DNA of 64,000 nt from Phycisphaerae bacterium (GTDB lineage Bacteria > Planctomycetota > Phycisphaerae > Phycisphaerales > UBA1924), in assembly GCA_030432255.1 (NCBI GenBank), contig JAUIHS010000024.1, forward strand, positions 1 through 64,000. Reading direction: 5' to 3'. Below, piece by piece: positions 27,787 to 36,143 of this stretch (positions are counted from its first letter, which is position 1; the number at the start of each line of letters is the position of its first letter). A model generated the notes under the pieces. The model had not been told where the DNA came from and did not search any database. It saw only the letters and a list, made by a program, of their open reading frames with translations. Both the position numbers and the translations under genes were made by a program.

Positions 27787-28536
27787 ATGAAAGCGATGGC
27801 GGTGCTGAGTCTTTCGGGGTTGGTGCTGGCGTCCGGTCCGACGTTGGATTCGGGCGACTCCCGCTCAACAGCGCGCATGGCGGAGTTGCAGCAGGTCTTT
27901 CTGCTGATGGCGTGTGCCGAGTCAACGTCGGAGTGCATCAGCACGTGCGCGGATGCGCATCTCATCGGCACGGACGCATACGAAGACTGCATTGCCTCAT
28001 GTTTTGGTGAAGAGGTGGGTGAGCTGGTCGCCATGTTCCAGAACCGTGCCGGGGCGCAGGGGGATGGCATGGATCCTGCGCTGGTTGCCGAAGCGGTTGG
28101 TGCGGCGTGGATCATCGATGCGATTCACAATCCTGCCGGGGCGAAGGACGCGGACCACGAGGCTGCAGCCCTGGTGACGGTCGACCTGCTCTTTGATTTT
28201 GTGGAGTCGGAAGCATGGCAGATTGATGTGGCGTTGCGCGAGGCGTTCATGGAGCGCTGGAGCGTGGTGGTTCTGCATCAGATCACAGCGGATTCGGCAC
28301 AGCGGTTTCCGGGTGTGCGCAGTGCAGCGTTGGAGCGCTTGCTGCGACTCCAGGAGAACGGCGACATGGACAACATGTCATCGTTCTGCCGTCTGGGATT
28401 CGTCTCAGCGGCCTCGTGCCTGGCATTGGAAGAGGGAGAGTACGACGCGGTTTCCGCCCTCCTGGCACCCGTCGTGACAGATCAGGAACTTCAGCTGGCA
28501 ACCAGCGTGTTGCAGCCGACGGTGAGGGCTGAGTGA
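27787..28536 (+). CDS. Exported protein with twin CX3C motif
   Basis: This 249-residue protein begins with a leader (MKAMAVLSLSGLVLASG) and has a twin CX3C motif at residues 50-72 (CISTC, X13 including GTDAYED, CIASC), matching the kinase gene just upstream in spacing and residues. The rest is helical (LLFDFVESEAWQIDVALREA) with no known family. An alternative start at 27703 adds a basic N-terminus. The stop overlaps the next start by one base (TGATG), so the two are probably coupled. A partner of the kinase's extracytoplasmic domain is plausible but unproven. Confidence 0.65.
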   Translation: MKAMAVLSLSGLVLASGPTLDSGDSRSTARMAELQQVFLLMACAESTSECISTCADAHLIGTDAYEDCIASCFGEEVGELVAMFQNRAGAQGDGMDPALVAEAVGAAWIIDAIHNPAGAKDADHEAAALVTVDLLFDFVESEAWQIDVALREAFMERWSVVVLHQITADSAQRFPGVRSAALERLLRLQENGDMDNMSSFCRLGFVSAASCLALEEGEYDAVSALLAPVVTDQELQLATSVLQPTVRAE

Positions 28537-29222
28537 TGAAGAGAGGTCACACGAGTGGTCGCCCAGGGCGGCCAGCTGCCGGCGTTCTGCCGCGGCTGCT
28601 GCTTTCAGGTGTTTCGATAGTGGTGCTGCTCGTTGTCGCCGCTTCCCCGTCGTCGCTTGTGCATGCGCAGGATGAGAAGCGTGCCAGTGGTGGCGAGGTG
28701 TATGAGAAGGAACTGGACCGCTTCGAGGAACTGTCTGAAGCCATCTGGGAGCAGGTCGAGCCCATCGTCACCGGCAGCAAGGATGCCGACTATTCGATCG
28801 AACTCCTGAATGACATCAAAACGCTCTACGACATGGAGTACGAGGACGAGCGGATCACGTATCACAGTCGAAACTGGGTGACGGGAATCTACCGCGACAT
28901 GTTCCCGATCCATGCCGTGAATCGCCAGGGTGAATTCATCACCAACGCCGACCGCACACTCATGCGCCTCGATGAAGAGGCGGCCGGTGTCTTCAGCGAG
29001 CATGTCACCGACATGATCGAGCACGCCTTCGACGAACTCAATCTCATCCAGCGCAAACGCCTCTACTACTTCGCCGCTCACACCCTCGGCCCCGAGGACG
29101 AGGACGCCCTCCGCCTCCTCGATGCCTACCTCCTCGACCCCACACTCGCCCCTGACGAACGCGACGAGATCTTCGACGCCCGAGTCAGAATCCGCATGTC
29201 ACCTCAGCGGGACGAGCGATAG
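28536..29222 (+). CDS. Exported or membrane-anchored helical protein, unknown
   Basis: This 228-residue protein has a basic N-terminus and hydrophobic segment (LLLSGVSIVVLLVVAASPSS) followed by VHAQDEK, a likely signal peptide with AxA cleavage or an anchor. The mature region is acidic and helical (EKELDRFEELSEAIWEQVEP, then RTLMRLDEEAAGVFSEHVTDM). No family recognised. It overlaps the stop of the preceding gene by one base. Confidence 0.62.
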   Translation: MKRGHTSGRPGRPAAGVLPRLLLSGVSIVVLLVVAASPSSLVHAQDEKRASGGEVYEKELDRFEELSEAIWEQVEPIVTGSKDADYSIELLNDIKTLYDMEYEDERITYHSRNWVTGIYRDMFPIHAVNRQGEFITNADRTLMRLDEEAAGVFSEHVTDMIEHAFDELNLIQRKRLYYFAAHTLGPEDEDALRLLDAYLLDPTLAPDERDEIFDARVRIRMSPQRDER

Positions 29223-29409
29223 CCCAACCGAGCAACCGGCCGGTGAGCGGAGCCGCGGGGGCACGAGAAATCAGATTGTTTGTGATCTTTGAAATCGAGA
29301 GATTGGACCCGCCGTTGCTGCGCCGAAAGGAGGTTCTTGAGTCTTAATGGTGCAAGCGATGTGAATGACACATGAATCTCCGGGAAGCATCGACCTGGCG
29401 GAGGCTGCT

Positions 29410-31209
29410 ATGGCTGTCACGAAGCTTCTGATCCCACTGGCTGTGGCCATTGTTTCAACACCGGTAGTCGCTCAGGCGGGTGGCAATCAGCATGCCGAGT
29501 TGGATGCCGCGACCATTTATGAGCGGGTCGAGGACTCCGTCTGCCTCATTCAGTGCTATGACACGGCTGGCCGAAGGGACTCACTCGGTACCGGGTTCAT
29601 ACTGGACTTGAACGGTCCAAAGATCGTCACCAACTGGCATGTCCTTCATGGTGCCGCGCGAGCTGAGGCAAAGCTCAGCAATGGCACCGTGTGCTCAATC
29701 AGTGGTATTGTCGCGGCCCATGAGGATCAGGACATCGCCATCGCCGAGGTGATCACGCCTCCGAGTCATGGTGGTCTTGAGGGATGGCATCAGACTTCAC
29801 TTGAGCCGCTCAGGATGGCGACGTCAGCGCCGAGGCCCGGGGACCAGGTCTTTGCCGTCGGCAACCCCAGGGGTCTCAGGCACACCTTGTCTGATGGCCT
29901 CATCTCCGGCATCCGCGGCTATGGTGAGGGAAGCCGACTTCAGTTCACGGCGCCCATTTCGCCAGGCTCCAGCGGCAGTCCGTTGCTCAACTCCATTGGC
30001 GATGTCGTGGGCATTGTGACGAGTACCCTCACGAACTCGCAGAACCTGAACTTCGCCGCACCGATTCATCAGGTCGAGAACCTTGAGCACGGGAAGTTGA
30101 TCCCGGTTCACATCTTCAGCGGCGTCGATCGGCCCGGTGACCCGTATGAACAGAGGGCCCTACGACTGCAGAACGAGGGTCGCATCGCTGAGTTGATCGA
30201 TGTTGCGACGATCGGTCTGTCAGTCGATCCGCACAACACTGACCTGCTTCTCCTGATTCATGCCGCACGAAGGGCAACCGATCTTCCTCCAGATCTGAAC
30301 GCCTCTCGACAGTCGGCAGATCTGGCCCCTGGGCACGCTGATGTCTTGATGAGGCTTGTCGAGGCGTACAAGGCAAGCGATGGACCAGGCGGGCTTCTCT
30401 CGCTTCCCGATTACAACTGGGACTCAGGCGTTCCGGGCATCAGACAACTGTCTGAATGGGAGTTCCGTACACGACGCTGGGCTGAGTTGGATCCCGCTTC
30501 GGCCCAGGCCCACTATGAGCATGCGATGGCGGTCCTTGCGAATACTCCCAGTCTGGTCATCAAGGGTGTCCCGGATCCGACTTCGGACCTGCCGGCGTTC
30601 GACCGGACCGCCTCGGGCATCGACGACATCCGAGACTACCTGCAACGCGCCGTCGAACTCAGTGAAGCTGACCCTCGCTACCGGGCACGCGTCCACCATG
30701 CGAGCGCGGTCTTTGAGACTCGGCTTGCAAAGGCGTGCTGGAACGCTCGGCTGCTCAACGATCCATCTTCAAGTGAGTTGGCGCGGGCGGCGTATGAGTC
30801 GTCGGTTGAATTGGACCATGATCGATTCCAACCCTGGTACGACTTCGGGGACTTTCTTCTCGACCCGCTAATGACCCTTGGGTCAGATCGTGAGGAGTGC
30901 TCCAGGCATGCACTCAAGTGCTTCCGAGAATGCATCCGACTAGCGCCGGAGCGGTACGAGGGACATGGGGGCTATGGCACCGCGCTCCAAGCGCTGGGAC
31001 GACACGAGGAGGCCGTGACCTCGCTTCGATATGCCATCAGCCTGAACGGCACTGATCCGGGGGTCCATGCGACGCTCGGGCGGTCTCTGCTCGCCACGGG
31101 TGATCGACAGGGTGCGATGACCCAGCACGCAAGGGTCAAGGAGCTCGGCGCCATCGAAGAGGCAGACCGACTGTTCAATCTGATCTTCCCTTCACATGAC
31201 AGTGACTAA
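29410..31209 (+). CDS. Exported trypsin-like serine protease with TPR domain
   Basis: The 599-residue protein has a signal peptide (1-23) and a chymotrypsin/DegP-type protease domain with the triad H77 (TNWHVLHGA), D108 (EDQDIAIAEV) and S188 in PGSSGSPLLNS. A long helical C-terminal part (about 235-599) looks like TPRs, including RYEGHGGYGTALQALGRHEE and VHATLGRSLLATGDRQGA. No PDZ domain is evident. ATG 29410 is preferred (GGAGG five bases upstream); an in-frame ATG at 29365 adds 15 residues. It may cleave substrates presented by the TPRs in the periplasm or outside the cell, downstream of the kinase cluster. Confidence 0.85.
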   Translation: MAVTKLLIPLAVAIVSTPVVAQAGGNQHAELDAATIYERVEDSVCLIQCYDTAGRRDSLGTGFILDLNGPKIVTNWHVLHGAARAEAKLSNGTVCSISGIVAAHEDQDIAIAEVITPPSHGGLEGWHQTSLEPLRMATSAPRPGDQVFAVGNPRGLRHTLSDGLISGIRGYGEGSRLQFTAPISPGSSGSPLLNSIGDVVGIVTSTLTNSQNLNFAAPIHQVENLEHGKLIPVHIFSGVDRPGDPYEQRALRLQNEGRIAELIDVATIGLSVDPHNTDLLLLIHAARRATDLPPDLNASRQSADLAPGHADVLMRLVEAYKASDGPGGLLSLPDYNWDSGVPGIRQLSEWEFRTRRWAELDPASAQAHYEHAMAVLANTPSLVIKGVPDPTSDLPAFDRTASGIDDIRDYLQRAVELSEADPRYRARVHHASAVFETRLAKACWNARLLNDPSSSELARAAYESSVELDHDRFQPWYDFGDFLLDPLMTLGSDREECSRHALKCFRECIRLAPERYEGHGGYGTALQALGRHEEAVTSLRYAISLNGTDPGVHATLGRSLLATGDRQGAMTQHARVKELGAIEEADRLFNLIFPSHDSD

Positions 31210-31214
31210 GACTG

Positions 31215-31439
31215 TCAGTCGGAGCACGAAGATCGCCCGCAGACCCGCGAGCCTCGCAGGGCCCTCGATGCGATCCCGGCCATCGTGAGAATCGCGACCA
31301 GCGAGATCAGAATCAGGCCGAGGATAGGGGCCTCTGCTGCGCCGCTCGTGCCCGATAGGGACAGCCCGGCCGCTTCTGCCGAGATCGTCACGGTCTGGAT
31401 CTCTTGACTTGAGTTGTTTCCGATGCCTTGGTTGTCCAT
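31215..31439 (-). CDS. Small single-pass membrane protein
   Basis: This 74-residue minus-strand ORF starts at ATG 31439 (GGAGG 8 bases upstream) and ends near the stop of the converging protease gene. It has a Ser/Gln-rich N-terminal half (MDNQGIGNNSSQEIQ) and a hydrophobic stretch (PILGLILISLVAILTMAGIA) followed by Arg residues and Cys. The topology resembles a type-I-like membrane anchor or small sorting tail. Function unknown. Confidence 0.5.
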   Translation of the reverse strand: MDNQGIGNNSSQEIQTVTISAEAAGLSLSGTSGAAEAPILGLILISLVAILTMAGIASRALRGSRVCGRSSCSD

Positions 31440-31981
31440 GCTGAAGCCTCCGTCCTTGATGGATATGTGAAGAAGAGTTGCCGTCTTCATCAGGTCCAAC
31501 ACAGAGGCAGTTCGCAAAGGAGATTATTCAACGCCCGTCAGGCTGCTCCTGGCAGTCCAGGAACGGCATTGCGGGGATCTCGGCACGATTCCCCACGCCG
31601 AGGAAGTCACGGAGTCTGGCCAGCCGAGTACCTCGGGAAGGTGCACGACGAAAGCCAACTTCGGGTTGCCACCTCCGATGCCGACGCGGCCCGGCCAACG
31701 CCCCGATCGGCGCACACGAAAACCGCGGTGTCGCGGCGGAAACGGCTGGCTTGTCGGGGGATCCCCCTCCGGAAGAAGCAAAGGGCGCGGTGGGATTCGA
31801 ACCCACGAATGACGGATTTGCAATCCGTTCAACGGATCGCGCAAGCGATTGCCAGGGCGGGAGTTGCGCACAGGGCAATGGCTGTCTGGGCGGCGTGCTG
31901 GGCGTGGAGGAGGTCCTGGCGTTGTGGGAGCGGTTGTCGGAGGGGGAGCGTGCGGCGGTGTTGGTGGTGATGCGGGGGATG
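31440..31981. other. Gene-poor junction region with tRNA fragment
   Basis: This stretch of about 540 bases separates Region B from the STAND gene and holds the 3' tRNA-Cys fragment (31782-31828) plus a possible C-terminal coding remnant (31886-31993, partly beyond this stretch). Between 31440 and 31780 several overlapping open frames exist on both strands, none with convincing coding character. It is best read as an integration junction. Confidence 0.6.
31782..31828 (-). tRNA. 3' fragment of tRNA-Cys(GCA), putative attR
   Basis: The minus strand has the anticodon arm (stem ACGGA/TCCGT around loop TTGCAAA; anticodon GCA), a short variable loop, a T-arm (GTGGG/CCCAC around TTCGAAT), the acceptor 3' strand CGCGCCC and a U discriminator base, as usual for tRNA-Cys. 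The expected 5' acceptor strand GGGCGCG and D-arm are absent; other sequence lies there. Such 3' fragments are left when an element integrates into a tRNA gene. The fragment orientation puts the element to the right (higher coordinates). Confidence 0.75.
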
Positions 31982-31993
31982 GTCAGGGGTTGA
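31886..31993 (+). pseudogene. Possible C-terminal coding remnant beside attR
   Basis: The plus-strand frame ending at the TGA near 31993 reads LGVEEVLALWERLSEGERAA and VLVVMRGMVRG, with nearly every codon ending in G or C as in true genes here. Upstream, the same frame runs through the tRNA fragment, so a gene cannot start here. The segment resembles the helical end of a recombinase or regulatory protein cut off at the integration site. No family can be assigned. Confidence 0.3.
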
Positions 31994-34900
31994 GGCGGCT
32001 CTCGATCTGGTCGAGGAGGGCCTGCCATTGTGGGTGCCATTGGTTCTGCGGTCGCAGGGCCGCCTTCAGGTTGAGCAGGAGGTCACGAGCCGAGAGGAGG
32101 TCTTGCCTGGCGTCGTTGGATTGTGCTGTGGCATCGAGGGCCACGGCTCGATTGCTCAGCACCTTCGCTAGATCTACTTGGAAAGCTGGTGGCCACTGGT
32201 CGCCGAGATCATCCCTGAGGGCCTCCGCGATCGCGCGGGCAATTCCGAGATCATCGAGGGCACCGGACAGGTTGTTTTCTAAGGTCTGGGCATTGCCCCG
32301 ATTCATATGGGCGAGGACGAGGTCATTGCGCATGGAGGGTGGCCACTGCTGGAAGAGGTGGTCTCGGAGATGCTCCATGTGGTTGATGGCCAAGTTGTAG
32401 TCCGCGATGGCGTCATTCACTTTCCCAATTGCGAGTCGGGTGTTGCCGCGATTCATGTAGGTGGCGGCGAGGTTCTCGAGCATGGCTGGTGTGCATCGGT
32501 CTTGAAGTTGCGCACAGAGATGCTCACCGAGTTCGATGGCATGTCCATAGTCTCCGATTGCTTCGGTGGGGTGCCCGTGCTCATCGTGCGCGGCACCTCG
32601 GTTCCTGTAGGAGCCTGCGAGGTCGTTCGTCAATCCAGGGGTCCACTGCTCACTGAGTGTGCTCCTGAGGTTCTCCCTGAGGTCGATAGCCTGCCCATAG
32701 TCCTCGATCGCACCGACAAGGTCTCGTGCATTGCCTCGATTCGTATACGCGCCTGCGAGAGCGTCGCACATGGAGGGCGGCCACTGGTCGCCGAGAAGAG
32801 CACGGGTCTGCTCCATGAGGTCGATAGCTCGATTGTGATCTGCAATCGCGCGATTGAGGTCATTGCCTCGATACCGAGCACTGCCCCGGCCCATATATGC
32901 GAGCGCAAGGGAGTTGCGCTCGGTTGATGTCAACTCATCGTCCGCATGCACCTCTCGGATTGCGATGGCTCGGTCGTAGTCCTTGATGGCACCGACAAGG
33001 TCGATGCCTTTGGCACGTACGTTGCCCCGATTCACGTAGGCGATGGCGAGCCCGTCACGCATGACCGGCGGCCAGTGGTTGCCGAGGAGATCGCGCAGTT
33101 GCTCTCTAATGCCGATCACCTGATCGTAGTCCACCATCGCTCCAGCGAGATCGCCAGCGTTCTCTCGAGCGGTGCCCCGGTACAGACAGGCGCTGGCAAG
33201 ACCATCCTGTTGACTCACATTCGCTGGCTCAGCGAAGGCCGCCAGAATGATTGAGTGACCGATGACGGCGACCCGATGATCGCTTTGGTGGTCAGCCCGA
33301 TTCGCATGGTGGAAGGTAGTCTCGCCTATCGCCCGCTCGGCGAAGCTGGTGAGCGGGCGATCAAGGGCAAGCACATGTCCGGCCCAACCCTCGACGAAGT
33401 GCGTCAGACGGACATCCAGTGTGCCGTTGCGGGCCGCATCCGGTGACAGTTCACGTTCGGCTGCGTCGATCGCCGTGCCGTGGATGGCATCAATACGACC
33501 TCCCCAGTCCTTGGACGTGCGCATGGCTTCCTTGAGCCCCTTGAGGCCGATGCGATAGCTCTGGTGCCGACTGGTACCCTTCCCACCCCGAAACGAGCGG
33601 AGGACTTCGCGAATGCTCTGGAGGGCGAAGACGAGCCGGAGGGAGACGCCTATGTTGTCGGTGGTGCCGCCGGATCCAGCGTCGTCGAGGAGGTCGGCGA
33701 GGAGATCTAGGGGAAGGCCCTTCCAGTCAGGGTCGATGTAGCCGGCCGGGATGATCTGGCTCGCGACGAGGGCGTCGTGAGCTTCCTCAGCCGCGGCGAG
33801 TGTGACGAGCACGCGTTCAAGCAGGGCGGCGTGTTTGGGACCGAGCATGTTACGTATGCGACGCAGATAGAGGTCGAAGAGAGCGGGGCCGGAGGGGAGC
33901 ATGTCGATGGCTGCGGCGTCAGCGCGCACGACCTGATCGGCGATGAGGCGGACGATGTGCGCGAAGTAGAGGAAGGTGCCCTCCGCGCGATCGTGCACGG
34001 CATTGAAGAGCGCATCGGTGTCGGCGCGGGCGACATCGGGTCGGAGGTTCGTTTCCAGGTACTGCCGCATGAGGGCGACGTATTCCGGGTCGTCCTGGTG
34101 CACGGTCACCGGGCCAACCTGGAGAGATGGGATGACGCGGTCGGCCAGGCGCTGGTTGATCCAGTCGGCCGTGCCTTCGGGCAGACGGCAGGTCAGGACG
34201 AGGTAGGAGTTCTCCGGGAGGTCAGAGGGCGCTGGAATGAAGTCGAGGATGCTGCGCTGGCCGGACGAGTCGGGGAGTTCGTCGAGGCCGTCGAGACAAA
34301 TGACAAGAGGGCGATCGCAGTGGAGGGGGATGATGGTCCGAAGGAACTCGAGGAAGCCGGCCGCGGGATCTGAAGACTGGCCGCCCGGACGGCGCCAGGG
34401 CAGGTCGTAGACCTGAAGCTGCTGACCGAGTTTCTTCTCCAGCAATTCGCGTTCAAGGAAAGCGTTCCACTGCGGCTCGGTGAAGCGGAACTCGCGGCGG
34501 ATGTGGAGAGTCACGACGATGGGATCCGCGTCGCTCAGAGCATTGTCGAGCAGGCTGGCGAATACCGTCTTGCCGGTGTGGGCTGGCGCCCGCAGGAGAA
34601 AGGCCCCGGACGGGTGATCCTGGATCAGCCGACGCACATGGGTGTTGAGGTACTCGGGGGGAAGGAACTCCCTCTCGGCGCTGGTGTCCTCAAGAAGCTG
34701 CGCGGTGACGCTGGGGAGGAAGGGTGCATCGGTGCTGCCCGTCATATCCTCGGGGTCGATGGTCGCCAGATCGCCAACCTCCGCCTGCCAGGCGGGGTCA
34801 TGGTCCTGGGGTTCGCTGGTCTGGTGGCCGGTGAGATAATCGAGGTACTGGCAGCGATTGACGTGCTTCCCCATGCGGCGGGTGTTGAAAACGAAGATGT

Positions 34901-35729
34901 CGCGCTTGGAGCACTCGTTGCAGCAGCGGGCTGCGACCCAGGGGGCGAGGTCGAGTGAGGGAAGATCGTCGCATTCGATGATAAGCCCGGCGGACACGTC
35001 GCGGTGATCGGAGGGCGCGAGGCCATCGTGGCGCGTTCGGATGGCGGTGTGACCCGTGAGGTCTGCGCTCTTGGCGTCGTGGACGGCGCTGAGGCGGAGT
35101 CCGTTCCAAGGCCCGGCCTCGCACGTTTCCTTGAGGGCTTCATTGAACGACCGGAGACGTGCAAGGAGGTCATCGCGAATTTCTTCGGTTTCAAGCCGGA
35201 GGGCGCCGTGGCCGATCTCCTGGTTGCGCCACGTGATCAGACCGGGGTTGCTGGAGGAGCCGTCGCCGCGGATCTGCTTCGCAAGGTTCGTGGGCTTGGG
35301 GTTGCCCTGCGTCGGCCTGGTGCGGAAGAGGCGGGCAACGCGGCTGGCGTAGGGGAGGGCGCCGGCATCGTTCTTGATCGCGTGCATCGCGAGCTGGTCG
35401 GCGACGCCCCACCAGTCGCCCAGGGAAGGCGGCTTGCAGAGGAGTTGCTCGCGGAGGCTGGCAAGCAGTTCCGAGCGGGGATCGTGCCTGGCGAGGTCGC
35501 AGAGCATGATCACCGCCGGGAGCTTGATCAGGGTCTCGACGACGTCGCGGAACTGCAGGACCGCCGCGGCAATGGCGTACTCCTGCCGGTCCGCCTCCTG
35601 AATGAGCATCCTCAGGACGTGATATTCGTGGGCGATCGGCCCCGGCCACTCGTCCTCGATTTCGCTGATCCACCCGGTCAAGGGGCTGCTCCCTTCGGAC
35701 GGCAACCTGAGAAGGGCACCGTGGATCAT
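31983..35729 (-). CDS. STAND (NACHT-like) NTPase with C-terminal TPRs
   Basis: The 1248-residue protein has a helical N-terminal region (about 1-250) with no recognised effector fold, a Cys/His-rich patch (ARCCNECSKRDIFVF ... HVNRCQY, near 300), an NTPase domain with P-loop APAHTGKT (G386-K387-T388) and Walker B CLDGLDELPD (near 480), and about six TPR-like modules from about 840 to the end, each with an (N/S)RGNAR-like helix and a QWPP turn. STAND proteins with TPRs act as defence or signalling sensors. The open frame extends 73 codons upstream with antisense-like composition; ATG 35729 lacks a good RBS and the start is uncertain. Confidence 0.78.
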   Translation of the reverse strand: MIHGALLRLPSEGSSPLTGWISEIEDEWPGPIAHEYHVLRMLIQEADRQEYAIAAAVLQFRDVVETLIKLPAVIMLCDLARHDPRSELLASLREQLLCKPPSLGDWWGVADQLAMHAIKNDAGALPYASRVARLFRTRPTQGNPKPTNLAKQIRGDGSSSNPGLITWRNQEIGHGALRLETEEIRDDLLARLRSFNEALKETCEAGPWNGLRLSAVHDAKSADLTGHTAIRTRHDGLAPSDHRDVSAGLIIECDDLPSLDLAPWVAARCCNECSKRDIFVFNTRRMGKHVNRCQYLDYLTGHQTSEPQDHDPAWQAEVGDLATIDPEDMTGSTDAPFLPSVTAQLLEDTSAEREFLPPEYLNTHVRRLIQDHPSGAFLLRAPAHTGKTVFASLLDNALSDADPIVVTLHIRREFRFTEPQWNAFLERELLEKKLGQQLQVYDLPWRRPGGQSSDPAAGFLEFLRTIIPLHCDRPLVICLDGLDELPDSSGQRSILDFIPAPSDLPENSYLVLTCRLPEGTADWINQRLADRVIPSLQVGPVTVHQDDPEYVALMRQYLETNLRPDVARADTDALFNAVHDRAEGTFLYFAHIVRLIADQVVRADAAAIDMLPSGPALFDLYLRRIRNMLGPKHAALLERVLVTLAAAEEAHDALVASQIIPAGYIDPDWKGLPLDLLADLLDDAGSGGTTDNIGVSLRLVFALQSIREVLRSFRGGKGTSRHQSYRIGLKGLKEAMRTSKDWGGRIDAIHGTAIDAAERELSPDAARNGTLDVRLTHFVEGWAGHVLALDRPLTSFAERAIGETTFHHANRADHQSDHRVAVIGHSIILAAFAEPANVSQQDGLASACLYRGTARENAGDLAGAMVDYDQVIGIREQLRDLLGNHWPPVMRDGLAIAYVNRGNVRAKGIDLVGAIKDYDRAIAIREVHADDELTSTERNSLALAYMGRGSARYRGNDLNRAIADHNRAIDLMEQTRALLGDQWPPSMCDALAGAYTNRGNARDLVGAIEDYGQAIDLRENLRSTLSEQWTPGLTNDLAGSYRNRGAAHDEHGHPTEAIGDYGHAIELGEHLCAQLQDRCTPAMLENLAATYMNRGNTRLAIGKVNDAIADYNLAINHMEHLRDHLFQQWPPSMRNDLVLAHMNRGNAQTLENNLSGALDDLGIARAIAEALRDDLGDQWPPAFQVDLAKVLSNRAVALDATAQSNDARQDLLSARDLLLNLKAALRPQNQWHPQWQALLDQIESRLNP

Positions 35730-35988
35730 GATAGCCAAGCGGCTGGACTTCTGGTCCGACACAGGAGTCCGCCTGCATGACGGGATGGATTCGAGCCTCG
35801 TGCCCGGTAGCGTCGGAGGCGATCGCCCGGTTGGCGAGCCCTTGCGCGAGATCCATCCTGAAAGATGGCGGCCACTGCTCGCCGAGTGCCTGCCTGAGTG
35901 CCTCCATGATCTCGATGGCCAGACCGGAATCCGCGACCGCCCCGGCAAGGTCGTTGCCCTGAGCCCGTGCGTTGCCCCCGCTTAGACT
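35730..35988 (-). pseudogene. TPR fragment of a second STAND-TPR gene
   Basis: In a different frame from the downstream gene, minus-strand codons give GNARAQGNDLAGAVADSGLA, IEIMEALRQALGEQWPPSFR and MDLAQGLANRAIASDATG. This aligns with the last modules of the 31983-35729 protein (LRDDLGDQWPPAFQVDLAKVLSNRAVALDATA). There is no proper start, and no NTPase domain upstream within 260 bases. It is a remnant of a paralogue, probably left by recombination between duplicated genes. Confidence 0.6.
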
Positions 35989-36143
35989 GGATAGTCCTGA
36001 GGCACAGGGGTCAGGAGTGGATCGCTGAGAGCGATCTGTGCTGAGCGATCATGCCAGCGGAGGTCGTCGCGGGGATTGATGGTCAAACAGCTTTCCGTCC
36101 ATGCTACGCTATGCCCTCAATCCCGATGTGGAGGCAGGAATAC
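35989..36143. other. Intergenic spacer with a small hairpin
   Basis: The gap between the TPR fragment and the next plus-strand gene includes GATCGCT-GAG-AGCGATC (36021-36037), a 7-bp perfect stem. No gene is supported here; an upstream extension of the 36144 ORF to 36051 has weaker coding character. Confidence 0.4.

Noticed and set aside
31770..31860. Complete tRNA-Cys gene
   Set aside because: The 5' acceptor strand and D-arm that should pair with CGCGCCC are absent; only the 3' portion matches.
31524..31871. Minus-strand ORF through the tRNA fragment
   Set aside because: Its peptide is a translation of tRNA and flanking noncoding DNA; no coding bias outside that segment.
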